Assembly (NCBI GenBank): GCA_003956705.1
Contig: QZCP01000058.1
Span: forward strand, 201,619 to 265,618
DNA from: Brevipalpus yothersi
Taxonomy: Eukaryota; Arthropoda; Arachnida; Trombidiformes; Tenuipalpidae
Reading direction: 5' to 3'
DNA: 64,000 nucleotides
The notes under the pieces are model-generated. The model saw nothing but the letters and a program-made list of their open reading frames with translations, ran no database searches and was not told the DNA's origin. This document shows, in pieces, positions 35,547-46,002 of the stretch (its first letter is position 1; each line of letters opens with the position of its first letter). Position numbers and translations under genes: made by a program.

Positions 35547-35903
35547 TCAGTTCACAACTAACAAAATGCTCAAGTTAATAAGGCCCAATAAACAACTTTT
35601 CGTTTCAAATCGTTTTGAGGCATGATTTTTGTTTCGAGAAAGCGATCGTTGACGAGAATCCAATTTTGCACCTGGAAGTTTTGGAGATCTTATGGTTCGA
35701 ATTAATGTTGAGACTGGTCTATCTGATCCTATTGAATCACTGTTGGCGTATGCAACCTTTAGAGAAGACGGTAGCAAAGTTTCCAGAGGAAGAGAGTGAT
35801 GGGAGGAGGTGGGTGGTGGAGGAGGAGGAGGAGATGATTTGCATACCAATGCGCACAGAATGAATGTCAATAAAAAATCAATATAGAATGGTTTAGAAAG
35901 CAT
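35547..35903 (-). CDS. Small secreted or membrane-anchored ORF with poly-Pro, unrecognised
   Basis: 118 codons from the ATG at 35903, preferred over 35999 because a signal peptide (FYIDFLLTFILCALVCKSS) follows directly. A run of seven Pro, from a GGA/TCC repeat, comes next, then Ser/Arg-rich sequence with possible basic cleavage sites (SRQRSLSR, ASKRFE), and a hydrophobic end (SCLLGLINLSILLVVN). The architecture (signal peptide, basic middle, hydrophobic C-terminus, similar size) resembles the neighbouring ORF at 33911-34255, though sequence similarity is weak. Function unknown. Confidence 0.38.
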   Translation of the reverse strand: MLSKPFYIDFLLTFILCALVCKSSPPPPPPPTSSHHSLPLETLLPSSLKVAYANSDSIGSDRPVSTLIRTIRSPKLPGAKLDSRQRSLSRNKNHASKRFETKSCLLGLINLSILLVVN

Positions 35904-37118
35904 GTCGTAGAATGTTGATGCAAACTTTTTAGTTGCAAGTTGATTTCCAAGTTCTTTGTGAAAAATTTTCACGATATCACTTGAGCTTAGAGATCTCAAC
36001 CCAGAGCACTCTCCGAATCTTTTTTCCCCCGATTTGACGGATACTGCAATATTCGTCCAAGTAAATCGAAAATGAAAGGCTATTTTCTCAGGTGATTAGT
36101 TGGTGAGAGTCATAAAATTACTCATCTAGAACCAAGCTCGATGTTTGCTCATTCGATTGAACTCTTCAGTGACATCTGTGAACTTGACGATATAGTTTCA
36201 CTTATCGACCCCTTTCTTTCATGATTTTTGATTTTTATCTAACTACTAGACTGTATGATGCACACAACTAACCCCTCAACGATGCCTACCATAATGAGAT
36301 CGAAATAATGAACAGTATAAGAAGAGAAGAGAAAACGTTAAGATTCACTCGTTTAGCTTTTGCCGCGCTCAATCGTCTTATCATTACAACTTATCTCTTT
36401 CGTCTGTTTGAATTTTTCAGCCAAATTGGATAGCCGAGGTACCTTAGTAATCCTCCTTACAAGCCAATAAATGACAGATTCAAAATTGCTTAGAATATAT
36501 TCAATCAGCCATTTGATTCCCTTTATCTGGGCTCGAATTTCTCTGATCAAAGTTGACACTGTTCACAAGTGTGAACAGCGAGAAGCTAGTTTCGAATCAA
36601 TTTTCAAAGTCACTGTGGAGAGATATCCTTTGGGTTTCTCTTTATTATAGTGTTCAATTGATATTATTTTCTCATCAAATTTAAATCAATATTGGAAGAA
36701 GAATGAGGTGCCAAAATGATGAAATCGTTATTACATCATTGAAATGTAAGGGATGCGAAAGATGAAAACCAGATGGCGGAGAGGTTTGCAGTGAGTCAAA
36801 AATGCTAAAAATGCTTCATTTTCAGTGCACTTTACTTTGTGTACATAGTGCATCATCAAGCGTGATTAAAGTGATTAATTTTAGATCATATGCCGACATC
36901 AAGCTTTGCCGGATCTAAAAAAATCTAAATAGGTTTTGTCTAAATCAAGTCTATATCAATTGCAAGCAATCAGCCTCTGTGTGTGTCTCCATTTGTGAGT
37001 AGCCGACAAGTGACCAAAGACTTTTTTTGTAGTTAATCATCGTCTGCCTGTCATTGTTGTTCTTTTTGTGATCCTCAAGAAAAGTTGTCTTGCTTAAGTT
37101 TCAAGTTTATATTGGAAA
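35904..37118. other. Region upstream of EDC4
   Basis: 1.2 kb. A perfect inverted repeat lies at 36559-36578 (9-nt arms). The AAACCAGATGGCGG motif at 36766-36779 resembles YY1 or CTCF sites and lies about 340 bp before the EDC4 start, probably near its transcription start. No gene recognised. Confidence 0.4.
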
Positions 37119-40004
37119 ATGGTTATCGAAGTGGAAGCTAAACATCTTACTTTAAACAACAACTGCAGTATCCTGATTAATGACTCGCAGCGCGAATATT
37201 TGACACCTATCAGAGTGGAATGCCCAAAACATGAGGCTGACAATGTTTATCTGACCACCAACAGTGATTTCAGTAAGGTTGAAAGAGTGGTGGACTATGT
37301 TTGGCCGTCAAGTCTGGGTAAAGTTAATTGGCTTGCTGTTCATCGATCTAAACCTTACATTGCCTATGTTGTGCAACCAGACTACAATGAAGCTATTCGA
37401 AATAGGAAAATGATTGAAGAATTTGATCCAAAAAAACAAGTGGTCAGGATTCATAATTATCATAATCAAAAGAGAGGCTTAGTGAAGCCTAGTTTCTCTG
37501 CCTCCATAACAGACCTGGCTTTCGCTTATATCTCCATAAATGCCGGTCATGAGAATAGACTTGCCATTGTAGATAAAGGTGCGAACATTCAGATTCATGA
37601 ATTCATCGCTTCTGATGATCAGTCTAAGAGTATCACCACCATGAAGCTACTAGAGATTACAGCTGAAGAAAAATTTTTCTACCAAGAAGTGAGATTATCA
37701 TGGTGTCCTGGTCATATTTTGGAGAGAGATGAAGGAGATGATGAGGATATTGAGGATCTCGGTATGAACCTTGGTGTTTCATTTGACAATAATGCTGAGA
37801 TCTATGCAGCTGGTCACATCATTCGAAATGGAATTCGACATCTTTCCAAAGAAGAGCTAGATTTTGCATCTTCAGAGCGAAAAATCATCAAAGATCCAGG
37901 AGACGAGAATGTTATTTCATTGGCCCTCTCAAATGATTTGACAACAGTTTGTACTGCCTCGAGAGACAATCGAATACGATTCTATGAGATATCGGAAACT
38001 TCTGTTCGTCAAGTTCACAATTGGGAGCCTAAGATGAGGGCAGGAGATAATTTGAGCTGTATATTTTTCCTTGATGATTTTAACGAGCTTCTTGAAAATC
38101 AAGACAGTCACTTTTGGGGACATGTATTAATTGGAACAGTCCAAGGTGATCTAACGATATGGAATTTGAATAGTTGGAAGCCGATTCAAAAAGTTTCTCT
38201 CACTTGTTCTGATGATAATGAATCCTCAAAATTTGAGTATAGAATTGATGTTACCTCTCACATTCTTGTGGCCGTGCATGGGGAATCAGCTTTTTTGGCT
38301 CAGTTAGATTTTTCCGAGATGGATGAGATCCGTTCAAAAGACTCATATCCACAAGCAGCAGGAGGTGATGATGGAAAGACCATTCTTCCCGTTAAAGAAC
38401 CTCGAATCAAGAAAATTACTCGCTTCCAGTTATATAACCCAATTTTGTCTTTTCATGTTAAGCGATCAAGTCTCAGTGAAGTTGAGATATTTTGGATGAC
38501 TCAAAAGTCATTGGAAAAATGTGTGATCAATACTGACAATCTTGTTGTTGAAGAAAAGACATCCAACATGTTCCTTTCATTTGGTGATCTCTCACAAATG
38601 GCTAAAGATTATGATGATAAGAGAATGATCTATCAGCCACATAGTGCCAATGGGGCAGAAAGGGATCAAAGTCATAGAATTTCTATGAAAGATTTCGAAT
38701 CTCCACCAGTCACTCTTGCTGATATCTTTAACACCACTTCCAGACAACATGGATCATCAGTTTGCCTTGCCTCTTCAACAAATCCTAGTGGTGAGGTCAA
38801 AACTGTCTCATCTCTAATAGATGTTTCAATTTCTCACCGTCCCTCTTCACCTACAAGTCGAGAAGTAGCAAACTACCTTAGTAAAGAAGTGGACAAATTA
38901 GCTAAAAACTTTAGAGAAACTACATTCCTTCAATCTAGCCAAATCGAACCTCATCTTAAAAATCTTTTAACGGAAAGTATGATGAGAGACTTTGAATCAA
39001 ACATCACCTCTTCACTCAATGAAAAAGTCGAAAGTCTTAAAAAGGACATTGCGAAAGTTAACACTGACATTCTATCACTACGAACGGAAATGAAGGATCC
39101 ATCACAGTTGAAAAATAGCACTAAAATCATTGATGATTTGATCAAAAAGTTAATGAGCCAGATGAATCAAGCTTTCGCAAAAGGATTAGGAGAGTTTTTG
39201 TTACAGATAAAAGGCGAAGTTGCTGAAATATCGAATACGGTTAACTTATCTCAAGCCTCGTTCTTATCTCAAATTAATTCTATGAACAAACAGATTAAAC
39301 AATGTGAGAATCAAATACAAGATCTGTGTAAGCAGACCAGTGAATGCTCTAAGCGACAGCAAGAGATTGTTACCCAGCTACAAATTCAACATCAAGAAAT
39401 TCAAGCTGCAGCAGCAGTTGCAGCAGCAGCAGCATCTTCTCCAGCTAATTCTCTTCGAGATCGTCAACTTCTCCGTCTTTCATTTAATACACCTCCTCCT
39501 GGTGATGCCAACAGATCGTTATGGATGATGAATCCCGATTATGAGGAGGAGAGAAGAAGAAAAGCTGAAGAGGAGAAGGCCAAAAAGTTGAATCAAATAT
39601 GGACCAAGATTAAAAGTGAAAACCCAAAATTAGTCATGGAAGCTATTAGCTCAGCGTTTGAACTGAAAGATCAATCACTCATAAAAGAAATATGTGAATA
39701 TTATCATAAAACAAAGGGTGCTGCTTACCTTATGAATCTTATTGACAAGGATCAAGCCATACTTCTCTCATTCTTAAGTAACTTTGCCTCGTCCGACTTG
39801 AGAGAAGATTGGAAGATCTCTTTTATCACTAAAATCCTTCCCCAACTCGACATCAAGTCTCCGTTGGTAAAAGACTGGTTTCCACGTTTTGATACCAAAT
39901 TAATAAGTCGTTTACAAGAGGCAGAACAAACATTCGGTGATTCCATGCCTGATATCACCTTGGTTCTTCGCATTTTGGAACTCTACAGAATTCAGTGTAA
40001 ATGA
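37119..40004 (+). CDS. EDC4: Enhancer of mRNA-decapping protein 4 (Ge-1/Hedls)
   Basis: P-body scaffold that bridges the DCP2 decapping enzyme and DCP1 (family knowledge). Intronless 961-residue frame (human 1401). The N-terminal half is a WD40-like beta-propeller (about 50-420), with VVDYVWPSSLGKVNWLAVH, CTASRDNRIRFYEI and HVLIGTVQGDLTIWNLNSW. A Ser-rich linker follows, then coiled coils (about 580-780) and a poly-Ala stretch from a GCA repeat (about 39406-39436). The C-terminal helical Ge-1 domain (about 825-961, with SAFELKDQSLIKEICEYY and LVLRILELYRIQCK) is the module that localises to P-bodies. It is shorter than vertebrate EDC4 mainly in the linker. AATAAA at about 40109 is a likely poly(A) signal. 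Confidence 0.95.
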   Translation: MVIEVEAKHLTLNNNCSILINDSQREYLTPIRVECPKHEADNVYLTTNSDFSKVERVVDYVWPSSLGKVNWLAVHRSKPYIAYVVQPDYNEAIRNRKMIEEFDPKKQVVRIHNYHNQKRGLVKPSFSASITDLAFAYISINAGHENRLAIVDKGANIQIHEFIASDDQSKSITTMKLLEITAEEKFFYQEVRLSWCPGHILERDEGDDEDIEDLGMNLGVSFDNNAEIYAAGHIIRNGIRHLSKEELDFASSERKIIKDPGDENVISLALSNDLTTVCTASRDNRIRFYEISETSVRQVHNWEPKMRAGDNLSCIFFLDDFNELLENQDSHFWGHVLIGTVQGDLTIWNLNSWKPIQKVSLTCSDDNESSKFEYRIDVTSHILVAVHGESAFLAQLDFSEMDEIRSKDSYPQAAGGDDGKTILPVKEPRIKKITRFQLYNPILSFHVKRSSLSEVEIFWMTQKSLEKCVINTDNLVVEEKTSNMFLSFGDLSQMAKDYDDKRMIYQPHSANGAERDQSHRISMKDFESPPVTLADIFNTTSRQHGSSVCLASSTNPSGEVKTVSSLIDVSISHRPSSPTSREVANYLSKEVDKLAKNFRETTFLQSSQIEPHLKNLLTESMMRDFESNITSSLNEKVESLKKDIAKVNTDILSLRTEMKDPSQLKNSTKIIDDLIKKLMSQMNQAFAKGLGEFLLQIKGEVAEISNTVNLSQASFLSQINSMNKQIKQCENQIQDLCKQTSECSKRQQEIVTQLQIQHQEIQAAAAVAAAAASSPANSLRDRQLLRLSFNTPPPGDANRSLWMMNPDYEEERRRKAEEEKAKKLNQIWTKIKSENPKLVMEAISSAFELKDQSLIKEICEYYHKTKGAAYLMNLIDKDQAILLSFLSNFASSDLREDWKISFITKILPQLDIKSPLVKDWFPRFDTKLISRLQEAEQTFGDSMPDITLVLRILELYRIQCK

Positions 40005-40323
40005 AACTGAAATATCCCATCATCTAACCCATTTTCCCATTTTCCTTTTTCCCTTTTCTCTCCCTCTTCTATGCTTATCTTTCACCCTAATTTTGACTCA
40101 TTTGTGAAAATAAATCCCACAAGATCGATTCAAAGCTTTTGTTTTTTAGACCAAATAAAACTATTCTATTAGTATGTCGCGAGCAAGAAAACGCATTGAT
40201 AAAGTGAAATAAAGTCTTTATATTCCTCTCTATACACTTTATTCGTTTTGGATTTGGCAGAGTTACATGTAGTTGATCAAATCTTGCCTTTTTTCACCAG
40301 TTTTTCATCGCTTGTAGCTTATC
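40005..40323. other. Convergent 3' region, EDC4 / small protein gene
   Basis: 320 bp with AATAAA near 40109 and 40154 for EDC4. A plus-strand frame at 40248-40490 is the antisense of the small gene's second exon. Nothing else seen. Confidence 0.45.
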
Positions 40324-40660
40324 TCAATCGGTCATTAGGCTTTCCTCTTGACATCTATTATTTTCAGTCTCTGCTAGAGAGGTTATTTGAGCAACAAGAT
40401 CTGGGAATCCAGATGTATCCGGACTACTGGCTTTCGAGTGTGAGTCTGCAACTTCCACCCCAACTAAGGCTAAATCACCTGCAAGAATGAGAGAAAAGTT
40501 TTAATCATCACAAATGAATCCACATGACAATGCAAACGCAAATCTCAGAACACATCTTAACGAAAGAAGTTCACTCACGACGTATTTTCTTGATCGTATT
40601 GGAAATCGAATTCAAAGTAGATTTGATCTCGTTCAATCTTCTTTGGCTTAAAGAAGACAT
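40324..40660 (-). CDS. Small two-exon protein, 78 residues, unrecognised
   Basis: Found by splicing rather than as an ORF. Exon 1 is 40660-40579 (ATG... MSSLSQRRLNEIKSTLNS), ending in a consensus C|GTGAGT donor. Exon 2 is 40478-40324, starting after a CT-rich TTCTTGCAG acceptor. Phase 1/2 join, TGA stop. The N-terminal half is predicted amphipathic helix or coiled coil (NEIKSTLNSISNTIKKIRRD). The C-terminal half is acidic and Ser-rich, ending SLMTD. No signal peptide or membrane segment. The shape recalls small adaptor subunits of trafficking or cytoskeletal complexes, but I cannot name a family. Convergent with EDC4. Confidence 0.55.
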
Positions 40661-40983
40661 ATTGAAGTGATGGTCAAAAATTAAAGTTGATCCCGAAAAT
40701 GGTAACCAAAATTAATGAGCAAATTTTCCAGAATCAAAAAAATTTTTTCACTTTAAAAACTTGGCAAATAAGATGCATGAAGGAGGTGGAAAATCGGAAT
40801 CGAAAAGAAATGGAAAAGAAATGGAAAAGAATAGAATAGAAAATGGGGGAGGGGGAGGGGGAAGAGAGTGTGCATTTTTGTGTACTTGTGTATGCAAAGA
40901 GTAATCAACAAGGTAAGAGCTCTAGTTTTTAGTTTTTAGAGCAAGAAAACCAGCCAACTAGTGACTAACAATTGTATTCTGAT

Positions 40984-41078
40984 AATTTTTGGCCACGATA
41001 CCAGAGACAAAAAACTGGTCAAAGAGTTTGATAGATGAAAATTTTCATCTATCAGTCGTGATAAAGTGGCCAAAAATT
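40984..41078. repeat. Nested inverted repeat
   Basis: Outer 13-nt perfect arms (AATTTTTGGCCAC at 40984-40996 and its complement at 41066-41078) enclose a perfect 26-nt palindrome at 41029-41054 (TGATAGATGAAAA and its complement) and a small CCAG/CTGG hairpin at 41001-41018. Confidence 0.8.
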
Positions 41079-42680
41079 TCATTTTACCATTAAGTAAAGA
41101 GTAGAACTACTCTTTGTGTGTGTCTGTGTCTGTGGCACAGATAAAAAAGTAGTCCGGCAGTGTGGCATCCCTAGCAGCTAGCAGCTTGAGAGCGGCTAGT
41201 AAGAGCAGTGTTACAAGAGCTTGCAACCTTCGCTCTTGAGGTCTTCTCAACATTAAAGGCCTGTGTTCTTCCTCTTCACCTTCTTCTTTTTTTCCTCTCT
41301 CTCTCTCTTTCCCTTTCTCTCTCTTTTGTGCCTCTTCTCAGCCAAATTTTACCTCAATCATTGGATTACCTTTCCCCATCTATTATCATGTGTGCTGATT
41401 TGTTGATTCGATTAAGGTTTGCATTTAAACTCTATTCACCATGGAATATCGTGAAAGCATGTGGATAACTCATCACAAAAAGACGGGCAACCATGATGTT
41501 TTCCAGCAAGTTCCACCCTCAAGCTACAAGTGTCATCATCATCGATGTAAATCGTTAGACATCACCAGCATGAGATTTACTCTCATTGAGAAAAGTGTTC
41601 AAGTGGACAGCTAGTTCACTTTGTGGAGATGAGTGGTACACTTGAATTCATGTAAAGTTTTGTTTCGGATAGAAAACAAACGCGAGAGCTCGAAATAAAG
41701 TTCCCATGGATTCCAGGGGAGAAGAGTGGCCAAAAGAAGGGGTCAAATTGTGGCCAAAAAAATTGTGATCAAATTGTGGATTGAGCTGTGGAGAAAGCAA
41801 GTGCCAGTGTGCTAGTGATGGAATTTGGTGGACAAGTTGAATTGTTCATTTATTCGATTGATGATGGCAGAATGGTGGAATGGTGGAACCTGCGAACGAA
41901 TGTGATGGTGATGAATGAATCCTGAGCGGGAGAGGATGGCGCCTGCTCTTTTGATGATTAAAGACGGTGGTTTGGAAGCTGGTTGGAGAGATTGTAGAGA
42001 CTACTCTACTACTCTCATGCTCAGCACTCACAAAACATTGGAAAACAGTGTGTGTGGAATTGCTCAGTGAATTAATGCCGAGCTGAGGATCGGCTGGATC
42101 ATCATCACCACTCGAAGACCGAGAAAGGAATCCATCAGTCCAATCTCATCCGTAAGTAAGCTCTTCTAACCACTGTTCGTTAACATCCACTCATTCCGTG
42201 TGCGACTTTCGCGTTCCTCCTCTCTCGTCGAGAGCGAACTGAATTTTTGCATCTTGTCATCTGTGAATTTGCTAATTTCGCCGGTGTCCACTTTCCATTG
42301 GATATTTTTTTCCTCTCAGGTGAGTTTTGGTTCCCATCATATCATCTCGTTTCATGTGTCTCAGTCAGTGTTTTGGTGTGTTCGTGAGTACAGCTTTTTC
42401 CAATTCGACGAGTTCGTTTTGTGGTCAGTTTCACTTCGTTCCTCACTCCTCATGGGGTCCTAGGAGCCCAAAAATGGTGTCATGATCTGGCTTCCTAGTG
42501 TAATGGGTGCCGTTCAATGGTCACTTTTGGGATAGATACATGCAAAAGGGGCTAGAAATGGTGCATAGCTTGAGCCTAGCTGCGAGTTCATTCGCCTCTA
42601 CCTTCAGGTTCATTGATGGTTCAATGACTCCCCTCACAGCAGCCGAGTCAATGAACTCTCCTATCTCCCGGCCTCACTTC

Positions 42681-42762
42681 CTCTCTCTTTCTCTTTCTTT
42701 CTCTCTCTTTTCTCTCTCTTCTCTCTCTCTCTCTTTCTTTCTCTTTCTCTTTCCCCTGTCTC
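42681..42762. repeat. CT-rich simple-sequence tract
   Basis: Almost pure pyrimidine run of CTCT/CTTT units on the plus strand. Similar runs recur at 48846-48900, 49201-49234, 49478-49510 and 50619-50645. Confidence 0.85.
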
Positions 42763-44035
42763 TCTACATCACTCATTCTCTTTTGCCTTTCTCTTTCTTG
42801 CCTCCTCCTTCTCTTATTTTCGCTTATTTATCATCTCTTCCTTGTTTTCCTTCTCCCCCCGTGCGGTGTCCGGAGGGTTGATCGTCATTCGGCAAAGTTT
42901 CACTCTCAACTCTTCCGCGTTTTAAAAATAGCCCAAATCAGGTCACTAAATCTAAATTTGCACCACCCTGTAGGTGAAAAATCTCCAAAATCTCTTCAAA
43001 ATGGACATCCAATTCGGCTCCTGAAAGTGAGAGCCGAAAGCGAGAGTGGTCATCATCAAATTCGGAGAAGTAACATACGTGGCTTGGCTTACCTGCCAGT
43101 TCGCTTAGACATGATGAGCCTGTAGCCTGGCCTGGCCTCGCCTGATGCGTTGCGTTGCTTTGCCACAAGATGTTCGTCAGGAGAATAGCCCACTAGATGT
43201 CCGCTCCAGAACAGGGTCCCTCAGAAAACAGGCCATACCAGACTGCTGAGCCTATTGCAGCCTACCAGTCGATCTCCATCAAGAAGAACCGTTAGCAAAA
43301 GCTATAGCTTGAGCAAGTGAACGATCATGAGAGCAGAGAGAGTCAAGTCAAGTGGAGTTGCATTCCCCAGTATTAGCAAAAGCCCTCACATCCAGCTCAA
43401 CGATGAGAGAGCGAATATTTTTTCACCATTGTCCATGAGGTCATGAGGGCTCCTTCTATTTCATTCTTCTAATTGTCCTGCTACAGGTGTATCAGAATGT
43501 GAGATAAGAGAAGCTATCTCGTGATCATTATCGATAGGCAAAAGACCTAATCAGTGATTTATGATTCATAGAATTTTGACATTTTCCAAATAGGAGTGCA
43601 TATACTCATGCACAGGTCGAAGAGCGTAAAAAAGGCCAACAAACTTTGAAAGATATGACTCTCGATGTGCAATCACCTCGAAGAGCTTGAATGAATGAAG
43701 CTACATTCAACTCCATTCAATTCAAGCGAGTTCCCATACTACTGAAGGAGTAGAGAGAGACAGGCAAAGAGAGAGAGAGAGAGAGTTGACAGTCTGTCGA
43801 TGGCGCTACAGTCTTTCAGGACCGATGACCGCTAGCTTACGATAGTTTCTCAAATGTTCTCTGATCGAATTAAGAAATCCAAGTGGAAGCCTCTCAGATT
43901 CATCTGGTGGGTCACCTACAAGATATTCCTTTCAATTTTCTCACGAAAAAATGGAAAATTTGTGGGATAAATTCAAACACGCGTGATAGTACGGCGAGTA
44001 TTCATATATACAGAATAGTACATGTGTATTTATGG

Positions 44036-44330
44036 AAAAAATTTTATTTGTGATTTTGAGCTTTTTGAAGGCTACGTGCTGTGAAATCACAGATAAGTTG
44101 CAGCTTCGTAAGTCTGTTGATATAACAGGAAAGTTTCAGTCAGAGGATCTTGTCTCGGTGACTTTAAAAAATTTTATTTGCGATTTTGAGCTTTTTTAGG
44201 GCTCCTTCTGTGAAATCACAGATAAGTTGGAGTTTTATGAGTCTGTTAGTGTAACAGAAAGCTTTTTTGAGAAAAGTTTCAGAACGAATTTAATTTAATT
44301 TTTTAAGCTTTGTGACTCACAGAAAAGTTA
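44036..44330. repeat. Diverged ~130-bp tandem repeat, 2 copies plus a degenerate third
   Basis: AAATTTTATTTG[T/C]GATTTTGAGC begins copies at about 44036 and 44166. Both contain GTGAAATCACAGATAAGTTG about 50 nt further on, and AGTCTGTT, TAACAG and AAGTTTCAG later. A third, degenerate start is visible at about 44298-44330 (TTTTTTAAGCTTTGTGACTCACAG). Confidence 0.75.
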
Positions 44331-44356
44331 CTTGGAATACAGAAAAATTCCAAGTA
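44329..44356. repeat. Inverted repeat, 10-nt arms and 8-nt loop
   Basis: TACTTGGAAT at 44329-44338 and its exact complement ATTCCAAGTA at 44347-44356. A second inverted repeat, GTAAGC/GCTTAC at 44424-44444, flanks a CAGATGGCA core. Confidence 0.75.
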
Positions 44357-46002
44357 CAGTTGCCAGGTACTCACGCTGTCATCTGGTGGCTCAATTGATA
44401 ACCTCTGATCGCTCTGTTTTTCTGTAAGCCAGATGGCAGCTTACATCTCGTCTTACGTCGTCTTGACTTATAATATTTGAATTCATAACTCTAGTTCAAC
44501 GATACAGCATCAACTTCCTTACGAAAGAAATGATGATGAGAATGATGGTTTCCGGAAAACTCTCCAAAAAGGTTTCCAAAAAGTTTCAATCAATGCTATA
44601 GTTTCATAGATGTTAGCTGAGAATGAAAATATTTCAATGTTAATTCTAGCTGCATTCTCAACAGAGATGAATCTTACGAGGCCCATTGGGAAACCTCGAG
44701 AGTGTAGAGATCAATGAATTGAGTCCTCAAAAATAGCTCTCCCTCTTAAAATTCTCGAAATTCCTCTAACTGCTGAAAGATATTGTGACTCACAGATTTT
44801 GAAAATTTTCTCTCCCACATCTATGGATTTTGATGTTTCTTCTCTACAGAAACATGAAATATTTTGATCCACTTCTAAGCTTGATTAACAAAACATCAAT
44901 ATCAAAGAGAGAATCATCTCACTGCCTGAATTAGAGAGTGTATGAACGAACGTCCTACATGGATTACATTTTGATGGCTTATGAAAATATTTAGCCTCAA
45001 TTTTCAGCCCTGTTTTCTAATCTACAGCTTCTTCTATGCTGGATGATAACAGAAAGCTGTCCACCTAATCTGAGGACTTTCCTACTACATCTAGTCATGA
45101 CTTCTCGGAAACGAAAAAGGCAGATGCTTGAACGATGAACTTTTTTTAACTTGAGACTGACTAACAGTTGAAAACTAATTAAGAAAATGATTCTTTCATC
45201 GAACTTTGTCATCAAAGTTTAGTGAAAATTGAGGATCAAAAGGAATTTTGAATGGAAGGCAAGAAGGGGGAAGGTGAATGAGTGAAAAGGTTAGCTTCGT
45301 TTGTTTTGTACCTCATTTGAGTCACAAAATTACTGGAAATCAGAATTTCAGCAATCATGAAAATAATTGAGCAATGTTGAGCAAATGTCCAGTTTTTTGA
45401 CTTAATTTTTGCCTGTTTTCAAATACTTATTTGCTCTCACTCTAGCATAACTGCTGTAACTGCTATATTAATGAGAATCTACGAGAATACTTCACTTATC
45501 CTGGATCACTTTGTCTAGGTTGTTCATAACTATAGCTACAACAGACCGATTCTCATTGCTTTTTTCTTACTTGAACCATACTTGAGGATTCCTTATCCGT
45601 TCGTTAAGAGAGAATACCAGAACTAACTTCCGTTCACTCTTCAAGATTTTCTTCTAATACACTGAAACATGAGATGATATTCTCTCTAGATTTTCCTTTC
45701 AAACTGTCACTTGGAAATTACTCCAGCAGAATTTTCTCTCCTCAAAGTCACAAATTTACCAGCTAATCAGAGATTGAATGTTTATTTCGATGCTCACCAC
45801 ACGATTCTCACTGACCCAATCTAAAGTCCGTCCAGTTAGCACTCGTTGAAGGAAGAATTTAATCCATGAATTTTCTTTTTCACAGATTCGCGAGAGAACA
45901 CGGTGTCAATTGACGCTTGATGAGGGTTCAGTACCATCTTAGATGGATTTCAAATCAACGTTTCTGATTCATTCGCAATTATTATTATTTATCATCTTTT
46001 AA

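Larger units (their letters stand above)
40661..46002. promoter_or_regulatory. 5.3 kb non-coding region upstream of the E74-like gene
   Basis: No coding gene supported. It holds a nested inverted repeat (40984-41078), CT-rich tracts (41295-41330, 42681-42755), a (GA)n run (43766-43784), an array of diverged 130-bp tandem repeats (44036-44330) and further inverted repeats to 44444. Probable exon-like donor signals near 42150-42320 may belong to 5' UTR exons of the E74-like gene. E74 genes in insects have long leaders and several promoters, so this is the likely regulatory region. Confidence 0.45.

Noticed and set aside
42507..42881. 124-codon plus-strand frame
   Set aside because: Mostly Ser/Leu/Phe from a CT tract; no start context or domain.
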